Part shown: positions 11,387 to 22,642 of the stretch, piece after piece
How the letters are laid out: every line of letters begins with the position of its first letter
How positions within the stretch are numbered: the first letter of the stretch is position 1
NCBI GenBank assembly: GCA_026168455.1
Contig: CM047426.1
Coordinates: 26,905,058-26,969,057 of the forward strand
Length of the DNA stretch: 64,000 bases
Direction: 5' to 3'
Source of the DNA: Theocolax elegans
Lineage: Eukaryota; Arthropoda; Insecta; Hymenoptera; Cerocephalidae
The notes under the pieces: generated by a model
The model's input: only the letters and a program-made list of their open reading frames with translations
Database searches by the model: none
Told to the model about the DNA's origin: nothing
Translations under genes and position numbers: made by a program

Positions 11387-13871
11387 TATACACTATAAAA
11401 TATTTAAAAATCGTGTGGCAGTACTATTTGTTTGTCAAGTATCCGGTTTCTTCAAACACCGGCTGACATGTTGTTGACCTGCACCACTGATTTGTTTGTA
11501 GCATAGTCGTATCATGCACTCAAATATTTGCTAACGGTTTGTATCTTCGTGTTAATTAGTTTTAGTTTCGAAGTTTGGTTTATCGAGTAACGGTCACTTG
11601 CATTACAGTATGCGTGTATAGCGAAATGCTTTTATTAGTTAATTGAACGATTGATTTGCGAAAGGTTTGGAGATACATTACTGTTGTTATTAACGTGAGT
11701 ATCGATATTTTGTGAAGGTTGATTATCAATTATTTAAATGCGCCAGAATCGCTAGTTGCGGGAAAAGTAGAATGTTCGATATTATTTCTATTTTAATATT
11801 GTTTAACAAAGGCACGATAAACGAAAATGTGATACAGTAATATGAAATGTACGTTTTCTGTAACTTAACTTTATCGGTGTTTCATTTCGATCAAATCGAA
11901 TCTATATACGTGAAGAAATATTGATTGATGATGTTATAAATAAATTAAAGTTTCCAATAAAAACTATCTTATTTATAGCTTTAACTTCGCCTGCTATACC
12001 AATTAATACGTCGATATATAGAGCTTTGTCGGTGTATAGAAAGAATATATTTCTAACATTTTAACTGCCAACAGCATTTTGACAATTGATATAAGTCAAC
12101 ATATATAGAAAACATTAGATTCAAATATTAGTGTTTTCAAATATTAAATTTATTAATAAAAATTGTGTATAAATGTACGCGTTTCTGGTACAATTTACAT
12201 ATGTAAATAGGTAGGTATAACTACAAAATGTACATACTGCAGTGATACACAAATATTTTTAATTCACGTTTTTGTACGTACACATGCGGTACTGCACACG
12301 CGAGTAGTCAAATATGATTTTGCAACTAGAAAAGAAAAAATAAATATAACAGTAAATATAATATTCCATATTACATTTGCGTTAAATTTAAACTCCTGAA
12401 ATTTTCCGCAAGTTAAAATGTTGTTCAAAAGTCAAATGTTATTCAAATTGTTTGGTAAAACTGGAGGTAAGCGCATAAATTTACATTCGGTTACGGGGAG
12501 GGAAAACTTTCGTTAGGAGGCTCGAACCTCTCGGTAAAAGCATACGTGTTCACAGCCCTCTAGCGAACAATCACGCGTTTACTTTTAAAAGCGTGGCGTA
12601 ACGAAATTAAACGTCGCGTCAGAGTATCCGATCAAACTCTTAAAGTTTCGCGTGATTTAGTTACCAAGTTCTGTAGGGAGAAGAAGAGCGCGGTCGGGAT
12701 TCGAAGTACCGTAAAGATGATCTCCTCGCTTCTCGGCAACCCCAAACTATTGGATTCCACCGAGAGGAAAGAAGTAAAGAAAAAATTGATCCAGTCAAAT
12801 CAAACTTGGGCATCATTTTTTTTCTTGTATTCCGAGTGTCGATTTTTTGTAACTCTCACTGTTTTATTCTTTCAAACTTTCCTTTTTACCCTCGGATGCT
12901 TTTTTTCTTACGAACCATGTCTACACACACTATATAAATATAAAAAGTTACGCATATGATACATAAACTTATGAAAAATAATAAAAATTAAGTATACCTC
13001 GGATTTAAATATTGTTATCAATTAATTCAAATATTCAGATTAAATTCGTGAGTGAAATAATAGAAACAACTGGAAATAACATTGTAGAGCAAATTTCTAA
13101 ATTCTTATTGGAAGTAACAAATATTTCTTCATTAATGTACGTCGTATTGATTAAAATAGAATTAGGTTAACTATTGCGCTACGTCATCCTAAGTTATATA
13201 TATAGTATAACTTAGAATCGATTCTCCTCAGATGATGTGTTTTTTTCTCTTGCACTTATACTTTGTCAAATAGTAATACATGGAGTTTTTTTAACAACTC
13301 CGAAACCATATAGTTATATGTCTGCAGAATTTTAAATATCGTTACAAATTGTTGTATTCAATTTATTCATTTTATTCAGTATTCCTGAAACACTTTACAC
13401 AGTATATTATAGTCACTTAATCGATGACACGGGTAATCGACCAAATTATTTTTTCTAAACGATATAGAAGTATATATTTCTTTTTCTACAACAAACCGCA
13501 AGTTAAATTACACTAAGATGTAATTATCTAAAAGAATATCTAAAAGTCAGAGTTTTTTACCTTATTTGTTTAATACTTTCGGAATCTATTTTAACTTTTT
13601 ATCCATTATCTTATAAAACATATGGTTGCAATTTATTAAGATTTCTTTTATTCGCCATGGTTTCTTTCATGCACCCTAAAATTACACTTATGCGTTAGAC
13701 CAAGAAATTAAGAATTGCTTTTGTATACTTTATAAAAATATTGTGCACTATTATTGAAATATATTATAAACGTAAGAATTAAATACATTGGAATTGTACA
13801 CTAAATAATTAAAGTTAGTTTCTTCGTAGTTTAAAAATTTTACTGTAAAATTCCAATGTATTATAAACCAA
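11387..13871. other. 2.5 kb region without recognised genes
   Basis: AT-rich, with a GC-richer stretch at 12460-12720. At 12418-12466 there is a 49-base open stretch from ATG ending in a good plus-strand 5' splice motif, GAG|GTAAGC, but no promoter or continuation is visible and it is not called as an exon. A small perfect hairpin (CTAAGTTATA and complement) lies at 13191-13217. The open frame 12717-12959 is probably chance. Confidence 0.4.
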
Positions 13872-14706
13872 GTCCTCTAGGCGCAGGGAGGATTTTCGTG
13901 ACAGATTGAAGTTCACGACTTCACCAAAGCTTTTTATACGTATTTACCTGCTGAACACAAATTTCGAGAGTGATAAGCCAAACAATCCAGAAAACTTTCA
14001 ATTTTCACAATTAAGAAAATGTTATCGTATTCTTTATCAATATCCCCCAAAAAAAATATGTTTATAATTTATTCCGTATAATGTACTTTTTTTATATTAT
14101 AGGGTGCAATAAACCATGTAAAACATGGAAAAAATATATTATCGTCTTGAATGTTGATATGGTAGCATTTTTTTAATTGTGTGCAGACAATTAAAAGAAG
14201 TAATATAAAAATATATACGGTATTTCGCGAAAGCAAATGAAAGAAGCGAGCCAATACGCAGAAGAGATTCACGGTTGGCGTTCGGAATAATGTTGCCGGA
14301 GGGATGACTTTCTCCCCCCCCTCCCCGTGTCGTCCACGATGAGCCGAGCGTGCCGTAAGTCCCGCTCAACGGTCCAGCTAAGCTGGGCCTCTGGCAGCCC
14401 CCTCTCGCGTGAGGGGAAGCTACCGAATAAAGATGCGCGGTGAGAGGAGAAGTACTATTGTACACCGGACCGTGAACTGCGGAACGTCTGCCTTTATTGT
14501 TTTAATAATTAATCATTCTCCATCAGAACTGCGTGCCGACCATTTAATAATCCGCTCGTTCTTTCTTACATTTGAAAAATCATAAATTTTCTGGATTTTT
14601 TGACGAACATGTCATAACAATTTTTCTGTGGATTCTTCGGCTTATCACTCGAAATTCCTGTTCAACGTATCAAAATGTGTATAAAAAGCCTTCGTGCCTA
14701 GAGTAC
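13872..14706. mobile_element. Inverted-repeat element with GC-rich core
   Basis: The ends GTCCTCTAGG (13872) and CCTAGAGTAC (to 14706) are inverted copies with one mismatch. Inside them, 13929-13996 and roughly 14595-14690 form a longer imperfect inverted repeat; GCTTTTTATAC, AATTTCGAG and TGATAAGCC are all found in inverse order on the other side. The left arm has about 45 extra bases near its outer end. The centre (about 14262-14490) is strongly GC-rich, unlike the arms, and may be a nested insertion. The minus-strand frame 14139-14465 spans this core and has no recognisable domain. No target duplication could be fixed. Confidence 0.6.
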
Positions 14707-15090
14707 AGCGTGTTCACAAAATAAATTTTAACGTTAGTATGTAATTCCTTTACAAGATGTAGAAATGTACCTCTTCTAATTTTTTGATATAGCACATAAC
14801 GTCTTTAATTGTTGGATACACAAACTAACCGGTGGCAAAGGTGTAGGTACACCAATGCAAATTCACGCAGAACATCGACCGTGTCGAACAGAGATTAGTC
14901 ACCGGTTTGTAAAACAAATACATAAAACCAATTTTTTAATTAAATTAATGATAAGTCGTTTATTTTTAATTCTACAATACCTCATCAATTGAAAATATTC
15001 TAGCGTAATTGTAATACCGATAGTAACTATGGGAAGAGGTACTTAATAAATGATGCATGCGAATTCCAAGGTTTTGATAAACCCAATTAA

Positions 15091-15766
15091 CGGTAGAGTT
15101 AGGTCGAAAAATTTTGTTTTGTTTTTTATCTTTATGATCTAAAACTTTTGTGGCATATTTATTGTTAAAACATAAACTTTTCTAGAAAATTTTAACAAGA
15201 CAAAATTATTTTAACCAAAGTTATGTAGAAAAATGTGAATAAATTAGTCTTTGGTGCCAAATACTGCTTGCGTCACATCAATTTTTAAATTTATTTGAAA
15301 TTTTTTGTGAGTCTTCTTTCAAGCAATCGATTAAACTATACTTACGATTTTTTATTTAGTTTTTTTCAACAGTTTTATGTTTATTACAAAAACAAGTAAT
15401 TTATTCAAGAATAAAAATGATTTTAATATTCTCATTTTTGCATAAAAAGTAAATTTTTTAATACTATATATTGTTCTCTGAAAAATAAACAACTGCGAAT
15501 TTACAGTAAAGTTGTAGTAATCATTTTCGAAAATGTTCAGAAAAAATTTAAAATGAATCCGAAAATTGATGAGACAGAGCGAGGAGTATTTGGCACCGAA
15601 TACTATTTTGACACATACAACTACATAAATGTGGTTAAAACAATTTTATCTTAATAAATTTATCCAAAATTTTTTATATTTTTACTTCATATATACCAAA
15701 AAAGTTTCGAATCATTAGATAGAAAAACAAATAAAATTTTTATATTTTTTCAACCTAACTTTACCT
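15091..15766. mobile_element. Foldback MITE with TTAA target duplication
   Basis: The element is bounded on both sides by TTAA (15087-15090 and 15767-15770). Its two arms, each about 200 bp, are imperfect inverted repeats. The left arm starts CGGTAGAGTTAGGTCG; the right arm read inward starts AGGTAAAGTTAGGTTG. Both then pass through related AT-rich sequence to GGTGCCAAATACT (left near 15256, right arm inverse near 15588). TTAA duplication is the hallmark of piggyBac-type transposition. There is no open frame, so any movement would need a transposase from elsewhere. Confidence 0.7.
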
Positions 15767-15770
15767 TTAA

Positions 15771-16678
15771 AAGGAATTTCCATAGGTCAATATTTACCCT
15801 TGGGAAAATCTGTAACCTCAGGTGCATCAACATCTGTACAGAAAAATACAGGGGTGAAACGCATTTTTCTTTTTATTTCAAAAGTGCTAGCTGTAACAAA
15901 TGGGTGGTCGCGGAAAGCCGGATCACTCGAGAGATAACGCGTCGGTCAGATAAGAGAAAATAAGATTTCCGTTAATTCCCCTCAGGCGTATTAATTTTTC
16001 CCTCTGAAAAGCACCATCGCCTTTCTTTCCCACGGGTCGTCATCGAGACAGAAGTAGAAAAGAAGTTTCATCTCTCGTCCGAATTCGAAATTGTAAGTGC
16101 AGACCGACATGGTGACTTGCTCCTCTACAAATGGGGCTCGAGAACAAAATAAAATTCGCGTTGTATCGGTTGATGTTTTTCTTCCTATCTCTAGGCTTTA
16201 CGCTCTTGTTTTACGAGTTATTTCGATTGAATTTATTGAGACTTTACTACTCTCTACGCAGTGTCGACGTTGAACGAGGCAATAGTTAAATTAACTTTAC
16301 ACAACTATAACATTTTATAACAAAATTTTATTTTTTTTTATTAATTTTTACATTTATTAGAGATTTTTTAAATTGTTTCATTTTTAACTTAATTAAATAA
16401 CAAGGTAATTTTAATTAATTTTATATAAAATTTGTTATATTCTTGTTACTAAAGTAATATTTGATATATTCTGTATTTATTTTAGTGATTTTTCACGTTG
16501 AGGTATTATAAATATATTGATTTTTTAAAGCATTTTGACAGGATGAAAGAAGAAGTGTACATTATAGAACCACTGATGGATTGAACACTAGCTTTTTAAA
16601 CATTATTTAATGTTAAACTACTGTTACTATTAATATGGATATATTTATTATTTGTTCATTGAGAAAAATAGTATATAC
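15771..16678. other. AT-rich region with a GC-richer patch
   Basis: About 15890-16270 is GC-richer with scattered CpG. The rest is AT-rich. No gene or repeat end was recognised. Confidence 0.4.
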
Positions 16679-16806
16679 ATATACTTGGATTATCATAATT
16701 TGTATTATATTTCATAGCAAATATTCATTTGTCTATAGTAACTTTTTTTAGATTGTAACAAAAATGACTACAAGAAATAGTAATTATTGCGACAATCCAA
16801 GTATAT
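16679..16806. repeat. Imperfect inverted repeat (hairpin)
   Basis: ATATACTTGGATTATC (from 16679) and its near-complement GACAATCCAAGTATAT (to 16806) form arms of about 20-25 bp, continuing with mismatches on both sides, around a loop of roughly 80 bp. It may be a small foldback element next to the LINE fragment. Confidence 0.45.
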
Positions 16807-16927
16807 CTTTACTTTACTATAACAATTTAGTAATTTCTAATATACCTTTTTCTTAGTGTTTGTTATAATTTCTATATATCATTGTAATTAATAACATTTA
16901 AATAAAATATATTATAAAACATTTAAA

Positions 16928-17191
16928 ATGAAACAATATAATTATTGTTTTGTCGATATTAATTATAATATAAAATTACCTCTTCCAATCATAAGTAACA
17001 TAGCGCAACTAAGACTTAGCGGCCGCGATGTACTATACATAAAACATAAGTGTATAGTTTATAAAATTAATGGAGATGAGATATGTTCGATGTGGAATTT
17101 AAACCAATACGAAGACATTCCACACCTGCTAATTAAATGCCCACAATACAACTCTTTCCGACAGCAGTATAAAATAGACCTTCATGACTAA
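16928..17191 (+). pseudogene. Decayed non-LTR retrotransposon, C-terminal zinc-knuckle fragment
   Basis: The 87-codon frame ends in a pattern typical of the C-terminus of R1/Jockey/I-type LINE reverse transcriptases. It has an RLSGRD-like stretch (about residues 29-34), then C-S-M-W, then HLLIKCP (H-x4-C), giving C-x2-[C]-x8-H-x4-C with the second cysteine replaced by tryptophan. The family uses this knuckle after the reverse transcriptase and RNase H domains, none of which is present upstream. The fragment is therefore 5'-truncated or eroded, and the damaged knuckle agrees with decay. A region ending at about 17300 in CTCTCTGTAG recalls the CACGGAGAG TIR but has no clear partner. Confidence 0.5.
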
Positions 17192-17508
17192 AATTAGATA
17201 CATCTTAGTAGTTATAATTAACTACTTATAGCACATAATCAGTTTCTGAATAAGCGTTTTTTCTTTTTTCTTTTTGCATTTCTTTATATTATTATTTTTT
17301 TTCTCTCTGTAGTACATTATAAGAATTAGAAACAAAATAAACTGTTCAAAAACCATGCGCCTCGTAAAATTACATCATCTATTGTGAATACACTATTTGT
17401 AATTTGATGGAAGTCAGAAAATTTAATAATGTACCACGGTATAATATATACTTCTCCAACAGCGGTTGGAAAAACGATCAATAGAAAAAACTTTATGTAA
17501 GATTGTAT

Positions 17509-17509
17509 A

Positions 17510-17580
<71 letters not shown>
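17509..17580. repeat. (AAT)n microsatellite
   Basis: About 24 uninterrupted AAT/ATA triplets over 72 bp. Likely to be length-variable between individuals. Confidence 0.95.
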
Positions 17581-18473
17581 TTACTTGTAGTGAGTAGGTA
17601 ATAACACACTTTTATTTGAACAAGCTGAACGTGAACCATCGAGTAATTAGATTCAATTTATAGTACAAGTGTGTTTTATATACCTTACTAGATAATCTGA
17701 GGAAATCACGGTTTCAATTAGACTCGTTGATTCGTGCAACAAACAGAGAAATTCTACCGTCGACCGTGCTAAAATTTGTACAACTTCATAGTCACAGAAT
17801 TCAATTAACATAGAGGCGAGTGCGAGCGCGTTTAAATTAGCACAAGAACGCAATTCCGTAACCATCTCGCGCAAAATGTAATTCGCAGTCCCGTCGTATA
17901 CAAGTGTCTTTCTTTTTCTTATTTTCGTTTTCCTTTAACTCCTCTAGACTACGGGAAACTCGTGGTTTCAATATCTTTAGGTTCGTTTTGCATTAAGGGA
18001 ATGGAGGAAAATACAATTCCCTCGACTGTATCCCAGACTAGAGAGTTAGACGAGAAAATTCATTTTACCGTATCCCTCCGCTCGACCGCTATACAGGTCC
18101 CTTTGATTTTTATCGACGGTGACTGCAGTTTTTTCAGCTCTTGCGTGTGTGTATATAAAAACGTGTTCGCGTACATTCGCTTCGACGTTGATCGAGAGAG
18201 AAACGCCTGCGGACAAGATTGCGTTGGGGAAAAAAAATCTCGAGAAGAAGAATCTGTTGTTTGTTATTGAGTTAGCTTTCGGTAGTTTCGGGGCTCTAAT
18301 CGCTAATGGAACCTCCTTTTTGGGGAAAGTAAATTACTTTATTTAAACATTAATACCTCGAGTGTATTACGATTTTTTAAACGCAAAATAATCGTTTGTT
18401 ATATGAGTAAATAAATATATAAAAATTATTTTCACACTATACATTATCTAGTGAAACGTTCAACGCAGTCCTT
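17581..18473. other. CpG-richer region with unassigned frames
   Basis: This stretch has more CpG than its flanks. The minus-strand frame 17653-17874 (73 codons) has an unusually protein-like composition, with a leucine-, alanine- and acid-rich helical look over residues 10-50, and reaches a 5' splice-like AAG|GTATAT (intron GT at about 17678-17679). I do not recognise the product. Overlapping plus-strand frames 17962-18270 and 18119-18346 show no domains. Confidence 0.3.
18152..18160 (+). promoter_or_regulatory. Possible TATA box
   Basis: TATATAAAA in a CpG-containing stretch, followed about 25-30 bases downstream by pyrimidine-purine steps that could serve as an initiator. No identifiable gene follows, so this is only a motif match. 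Confidence 0.2.
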
Positions 18474-18651
18474 CACTGAAAAAGAAATAGATTTTTGATC
18501 ATTCGATTCCTTTAATCAAGAAGAATTTGATTGATTTTAGAATATTGATCTTTTTGAGTTGTACTGTCGGCATTTTTTAGAAAAAGATATTCCGCTCGAT
18601 CATTCGCTCGAAGTATTCCGTTTAGATCAAAAATATATTTTTTTTTCAGTG
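18474..18651. mobile_element. 178 bp MITE, CACTGAAAAA TIRs
   Basis: The left end CACTGAAAAAGAAATAG and the right end, read inward, CACTGAAAAAAAAATATA continue into TTTTTGATC on both sides, giving imperfect TIRs of about 27 bp. No open frame. Flanking dinucleotides are TT on both sides rather than TA. The outermost ten bases match those of the 692 bp element at 53996-54687, so both may answer to the same transposase. Confidence 0.6.
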
Positions 18652-19721
18652 TTGAACACGATGTATATTTTATACAATACCGAATGTTGTTTTTCCTACG
18701 TTGAAAGATATAAAAAAAGATAATAAAATGGGTATACGAGTATCAATTACGAGGCAAAAAAGTGTGGACGTCGTATGGTTCTTTTATATTTGGGTTTAAA
18801 ATGCGAGGAAAGGATACTTACGGCTGAGTGTCCATTAAAAATTGCGTTTTCCTGCTTCTAGCCGGTTGAGCAACGTTCGCGCTCGCTTCTTCACGCGGTA
18901 ACGGCACTTTGCCTTAATTTATTTTTTACGCTATTCATAATTTGATGTATTAGTGAATAAGCAAGATGGTGCATTAAAACCTTAAAGTTATATATGGGTA
19001 CCGAATTAAAAACTTATTTAAAGCTCACCTCGTACGGTGTACTTGAATTTGATTTGCAAAACTTAAATCGGATGTACTTTATTTAATGTAATATAAGCTA
19101 CAATATGGAGTTCAAACTGAATTATTTTGATACCAACTGCGATATAAGCTACTAATTTTATTATCGTTTTTAACAAATTTTAAATTACAATACCTAATGT
19201 TAAATGTATACGTAAATTTGGTATCAATCGTTCTTATAATATATTTATTAAACGAATAATGTAATATTATATACTAAAACATACATGTAACATTTATTAT
19301 TAATAATTTTTAACTATGCTTATTGCGAGTTAAGATCACGTTACATGTGGAACTCGCGTGTATTTTAGATAAATTACTTATCTTAGTTTTCCACATACGA
19401 AGGTTAATTGAATATCTGCATATATTTCGAAGAGAAAATTAATCGTATGAAATTCTATTTGATGCACTCATATTTTCATAAGTAAATCATTTATTTAGTG
19501 TAACAATTTCGCAGTACTCATAAATTTTGTAGAATTTCATTACAAATTGGCTAAAATTTATTTTATTTAAATATTAATAAGAACGTAGAGTATTGAATTA
19601 TATTATTTTCAAAAGTCAATTTATTACTCATTAAACGTTAATTTTTTTTTAATTTATTTTGTTTTCTAGGAAGGATGTTAATAGTTAATTTTTGCATAAC
19701 CCATCGAATGTGCCACTTTTT
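18652..19721. other. AT-rich sequence, no feature recognised
   Basis: Apart from a short GC-richer patch near 18830-18920, this is AT-rich DNA without open frames, RNA genes or repeat ends that I can support. Confidence 0.45.
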
Positions 19722-20177
19722 CGGGGTTTTAAACTTAACTTCTATCCTCTCTACCTTATCATCCGAGCTAGACAAATAATTGAATAATATATAATAATAA
19801 ATGATAATGTTTGAAAAAGTAGGAGAAGATATGTGATTTACTAACAAACGACCTCGGTACAAAATATAAGACTTAAATACAACAAAGGGGTTTTCTGAGG
19901 ATCCCATTACCAAGAAGTGTCGATTATTGATTTTTTATACTTTTGGCAATAAATTTCTTGGAAACGCGGTCGAATTTTAATCTCGAATTCTGCAGAGAGG
20001 TCAAATTTTTGTAAACAATAAGCCATGCCTTTTCGTACTTTCTTCAAAACTATCATGTTTTTTAATTTATATTTAAAATTATTCGATTAATATGTCTATA
20101 ATTAAGATATTTATTTAACTAAAATAGTTTTTTCGTTTGTATTGACACGGTCGGTAAAAATAGACTTTGACATCCCC
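19722..20177. mobile_element. TTAA-type MITE, copy 1
   Basis: About 456 bp collinear with 42083-42627. Shared blocks include CCGAGCTA, ACAAACGACCTCGGT, ATTGATTTTTTATACTTT and CGGTCGGTAAAAAT. The right end reads GACATCCCC followed by TTAA; the left end (CGGGGTTTTAAAC) has lost its TTAA. The minus-strand frame 19638-19913 lies in the repeat and shares a peptide stretch with a frame in the other copy, but that follows from the DNA similarity and is not evidence for a gene. Confidence 0.7.
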
Positions 20178-20181
20178 TTAA

Positions 20182-21652
20182 AATTTTATTCACACTGTTA
20201 TCGAAAAGGTTTCTACTGCACTTTTAGATCTCATGTGCCATTGCCGAGTTTGCCCAAATACGTACTTTTACGATAATTAATTAATAAGAACAGGAAATAT
20301 TTATGCGCACATTTGATACAGCATAATTCTATTAATTAATAAAGTAATTTATTTAATTAATTATGTAATAATGTACATTGGCGTATATTCACATTAATTA
20401 ATTGATGTTTTCAATATTTATTATTTCTTTAGTTTTTAATTATCATCGAAATATATGTGTTCAAATATTTGACTTTGAAGAAAATCAGTACACTATTTTT
20501 GTATAATTTTCGTACATCTATGATTTTGTACAATCTAATAGAATATTTTTGTAGCAGATAACAATCGATAAAGGTTTGTAAACCGTTGTAGAAAATTTTT
20601 CGGAGACTATTAGTTCTTTAAGTCTGATAGCTGAATGAAAAATAACTTTTCCAACTACTATGATTGAGAAAACAATAAATAAACACAATATGGAAGATTA
20701 ATTTTTTAAAATTATTTCAAGGAAAGAGAATGTATAAATAAATTACAACGGAATAAAAACCACTTTTTTATACATAATCATACTCAATATTGTTCGCTAA
20801 CGGATTAACTAAATTAGGCAATAAAACATATTTACACAGACCTATTTTATATCAATAAGAAAAACAATAAAAAAAGTACGTACGGTTAAGAAAATAATAT
20901 AAATGTAAATACGACATCAATTTATAATTATAATGTGTAAGTAAAGCAGTAAAAGCTTTTTGTTAATATGAACAAAAAAGTTATGAAAATAAAAAATTGG
21001 GGCTCTAGTTACCTGTATAAATGGCTCTCGCGCTAATACTTGCGTCAAGGCGCTACCGCGCCTTTTGATAACCCAATGAAACAATAACGAAAGTAGCCAA
21101 TGATCCGGTAAGGTCGAAGGTCAGCGCACTTTATACGCGCCTAAGCTAAAGGTGGCCGTGAGATGGGGCGTAGGTGCTTAAGGCTCCGTGCACTTGCGGC
21201 TAGGCAGTCGGGAATCGACAATCGATATCATTCCGCGCGCATGCATGCATCATCCGGCCCTCGTGGGCTCTCTGTGGCTTACAGCGATTCCGCCTACGTC
21301 TTGATTACGGGTACCTCCGCTCCTCCATATGACTTTGAATTTCCAACTATTTTCTCCGGTCTCCTTTTTTTCTGTCAGCTGACTATGAATTTTTTAAATA
21401 TTACATACATATAGGTTTTAAATAATTATATTCCTGCATTCGTCACACGGATACTATGTGATAAATAATATACTATAATATTAAAATGCGAGTTAATAAT
21501 AATGAGTACATATATTTAATAACAATTCATTGGTACATAGTTGTAAAAATAAGCGTACTCACTCTTTGATTTCTATGACACTTTAGACATTTTTTTTCAA
21601 TAATTAATGATCTAAATCAGTTCTTAATATATGTTCGATTTATGTACGTACG

Positions 21653-21683
<31 letters not shown>

Positions 21684-21786
21684 GCTTGTGACTGAAAGTT
21701 TCTTATTGAGTTTAAAATTTGTCTATTTCATTTAAAAAAAACATTTTTAAATAAAATATTCCAATAATTTTTTTAATAATATATAT
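20182..21786. other. AT-rich region with a GC-rich, promoter-like patch
   Basis: 20182-20990 is plain AT-rich DNA. About 21000-21340 is markedly richer in G+C and CpG, with GCGC clusters and a CCAAT box (21071-21075). It carries an 83-codon frame (21163-21414) that I do not recognise. It could be an enhancer, a promoter or an exon. 21340-21786 is AT-rich. Confidence 0.35.
21657..21682. repeat. (TA)n microsatellite
   Basis: Thirteen TA units following a GTACGTACGTATG tract. Confidence 0.9.
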
Positions 21787-22642
21787 CTCTCTAAATTTTG
21801 AAGAGTGAAATTTCACTCGAATCGAGTGACATTTCACTCTTTGAACTAGTCAAAAGTGCAGTAGTTGGCTTCGAGTGAAAAAAACCCATATAAAGAAAAA
21901 TTTATTTTGTAGCGGCTTGCCGGGTCACATTTTTCTATTTTTTTCTATTTTATTTAGCATTTTAGACATTTTAATTTATTAAATATATATTTTCTGAAAT
22001 TAAATAGAATATACATTAAATAATGAAAAAAATCTGCATTAGACGTCGGGATTCGAGAACCTGGGACCCTCCACGTCAAAGTCGGGAACCTTACCGCATG
22101 CGTCATCAACACGTTTTTATATTTTACTTCGAATCGTCCTTATTCGTTACACCCCGATCGAATAATTCCTAAACTTTATTAATATTTATAGCATTATTCC
22201 GTTATTAATACCAATAATCTAATGATTTAGTCGGTTTGTAAGTAAAGTAAGCACATTCCTGTCGATTCAGATTTGTCAAATACGTTAATTAGTTGTATAA
22301 AAGTACAATAATAAGCAACCTAACCTATAATTGAGAATCAGGTATCACCTCGAAAGGTTCCATAAAGTTTACTATACTGCAAAGTAATTTTAGATAGAAT
22401 GTTATAACCTTTTATTGAAAGTCATATATTAATAATTGGTGCGAGTGTGCATAAGTCATTTATTAGAATATTTTACTATTTAAAGTGACATAATGAAAAA
22501 AGAGAATTGTCACTCTTTTACTTCGAGTCATTTAAATCACTCTTTACTTACGAGTCACAAAATTGACTCTTTTATCTAATACGAGTGATTGCACTAGTCA
22601 CTCTATCGAAGAGTGAAAAATCACTCTTCAGAATTTAGAGAG
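21787..22642. mobile_element. DNA-transposon-like element with 32 bp TIRs
   Basis: The left end (21787-21818, starting CTCTCTAAATTTTGAAGAG) and the right end (22611-22642, read inward CTCTCTAAATTCTGAAGAG) match at 29 of 32 positions. Many GAGTGA/TCACTC hexamers cluster just inside both ends, for example at 21803-21840 and 22508-22626. Subterminal hexamer clusters of this kind are typical transposase-binding sites in hAT-like elements. No target duplication is clear (TATATAT left, TACTTAA right). There is no transposase frame in the 856 bp; a tRNA-like segment sits in the middle. Confidence 0.65.
22040..22112 (-). repeat. Degenerate tRNA-like segment inside TIR element
   Basis: On the minus strand GGTTCTCGAATCC resembles a tRNA B box with a two-base insertion, and GACGCATGCGGTAAGG about 30 bases upstream is a poor A box. 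It is not a functional tRNA. It may be a SINE relic inserted in, or captured by, the surrounding element. Confidence 0.3.

Noticed and set aside
12418..12466. First exon of an ESCRT-III (CHMP4-like) gene, because of an LFKLFGKTGG-like start before a good 5' splice site
   Set aside because: Ten loosely similar residues are too few, no promoter or second exon is visible, and the flanks are AT-rich noise.
13191..13217. Small palindrome CTAAGTTATA...TATAACTTAG as a regulatory hairpin
   Set aside because: Short AT-rich palindromes are expected by chance here.
17509..17580. Array of short repeats as a CRISPR
   Set aside because: It is a simple AAT microsatellite without spacers, in a eukaryotic genome.
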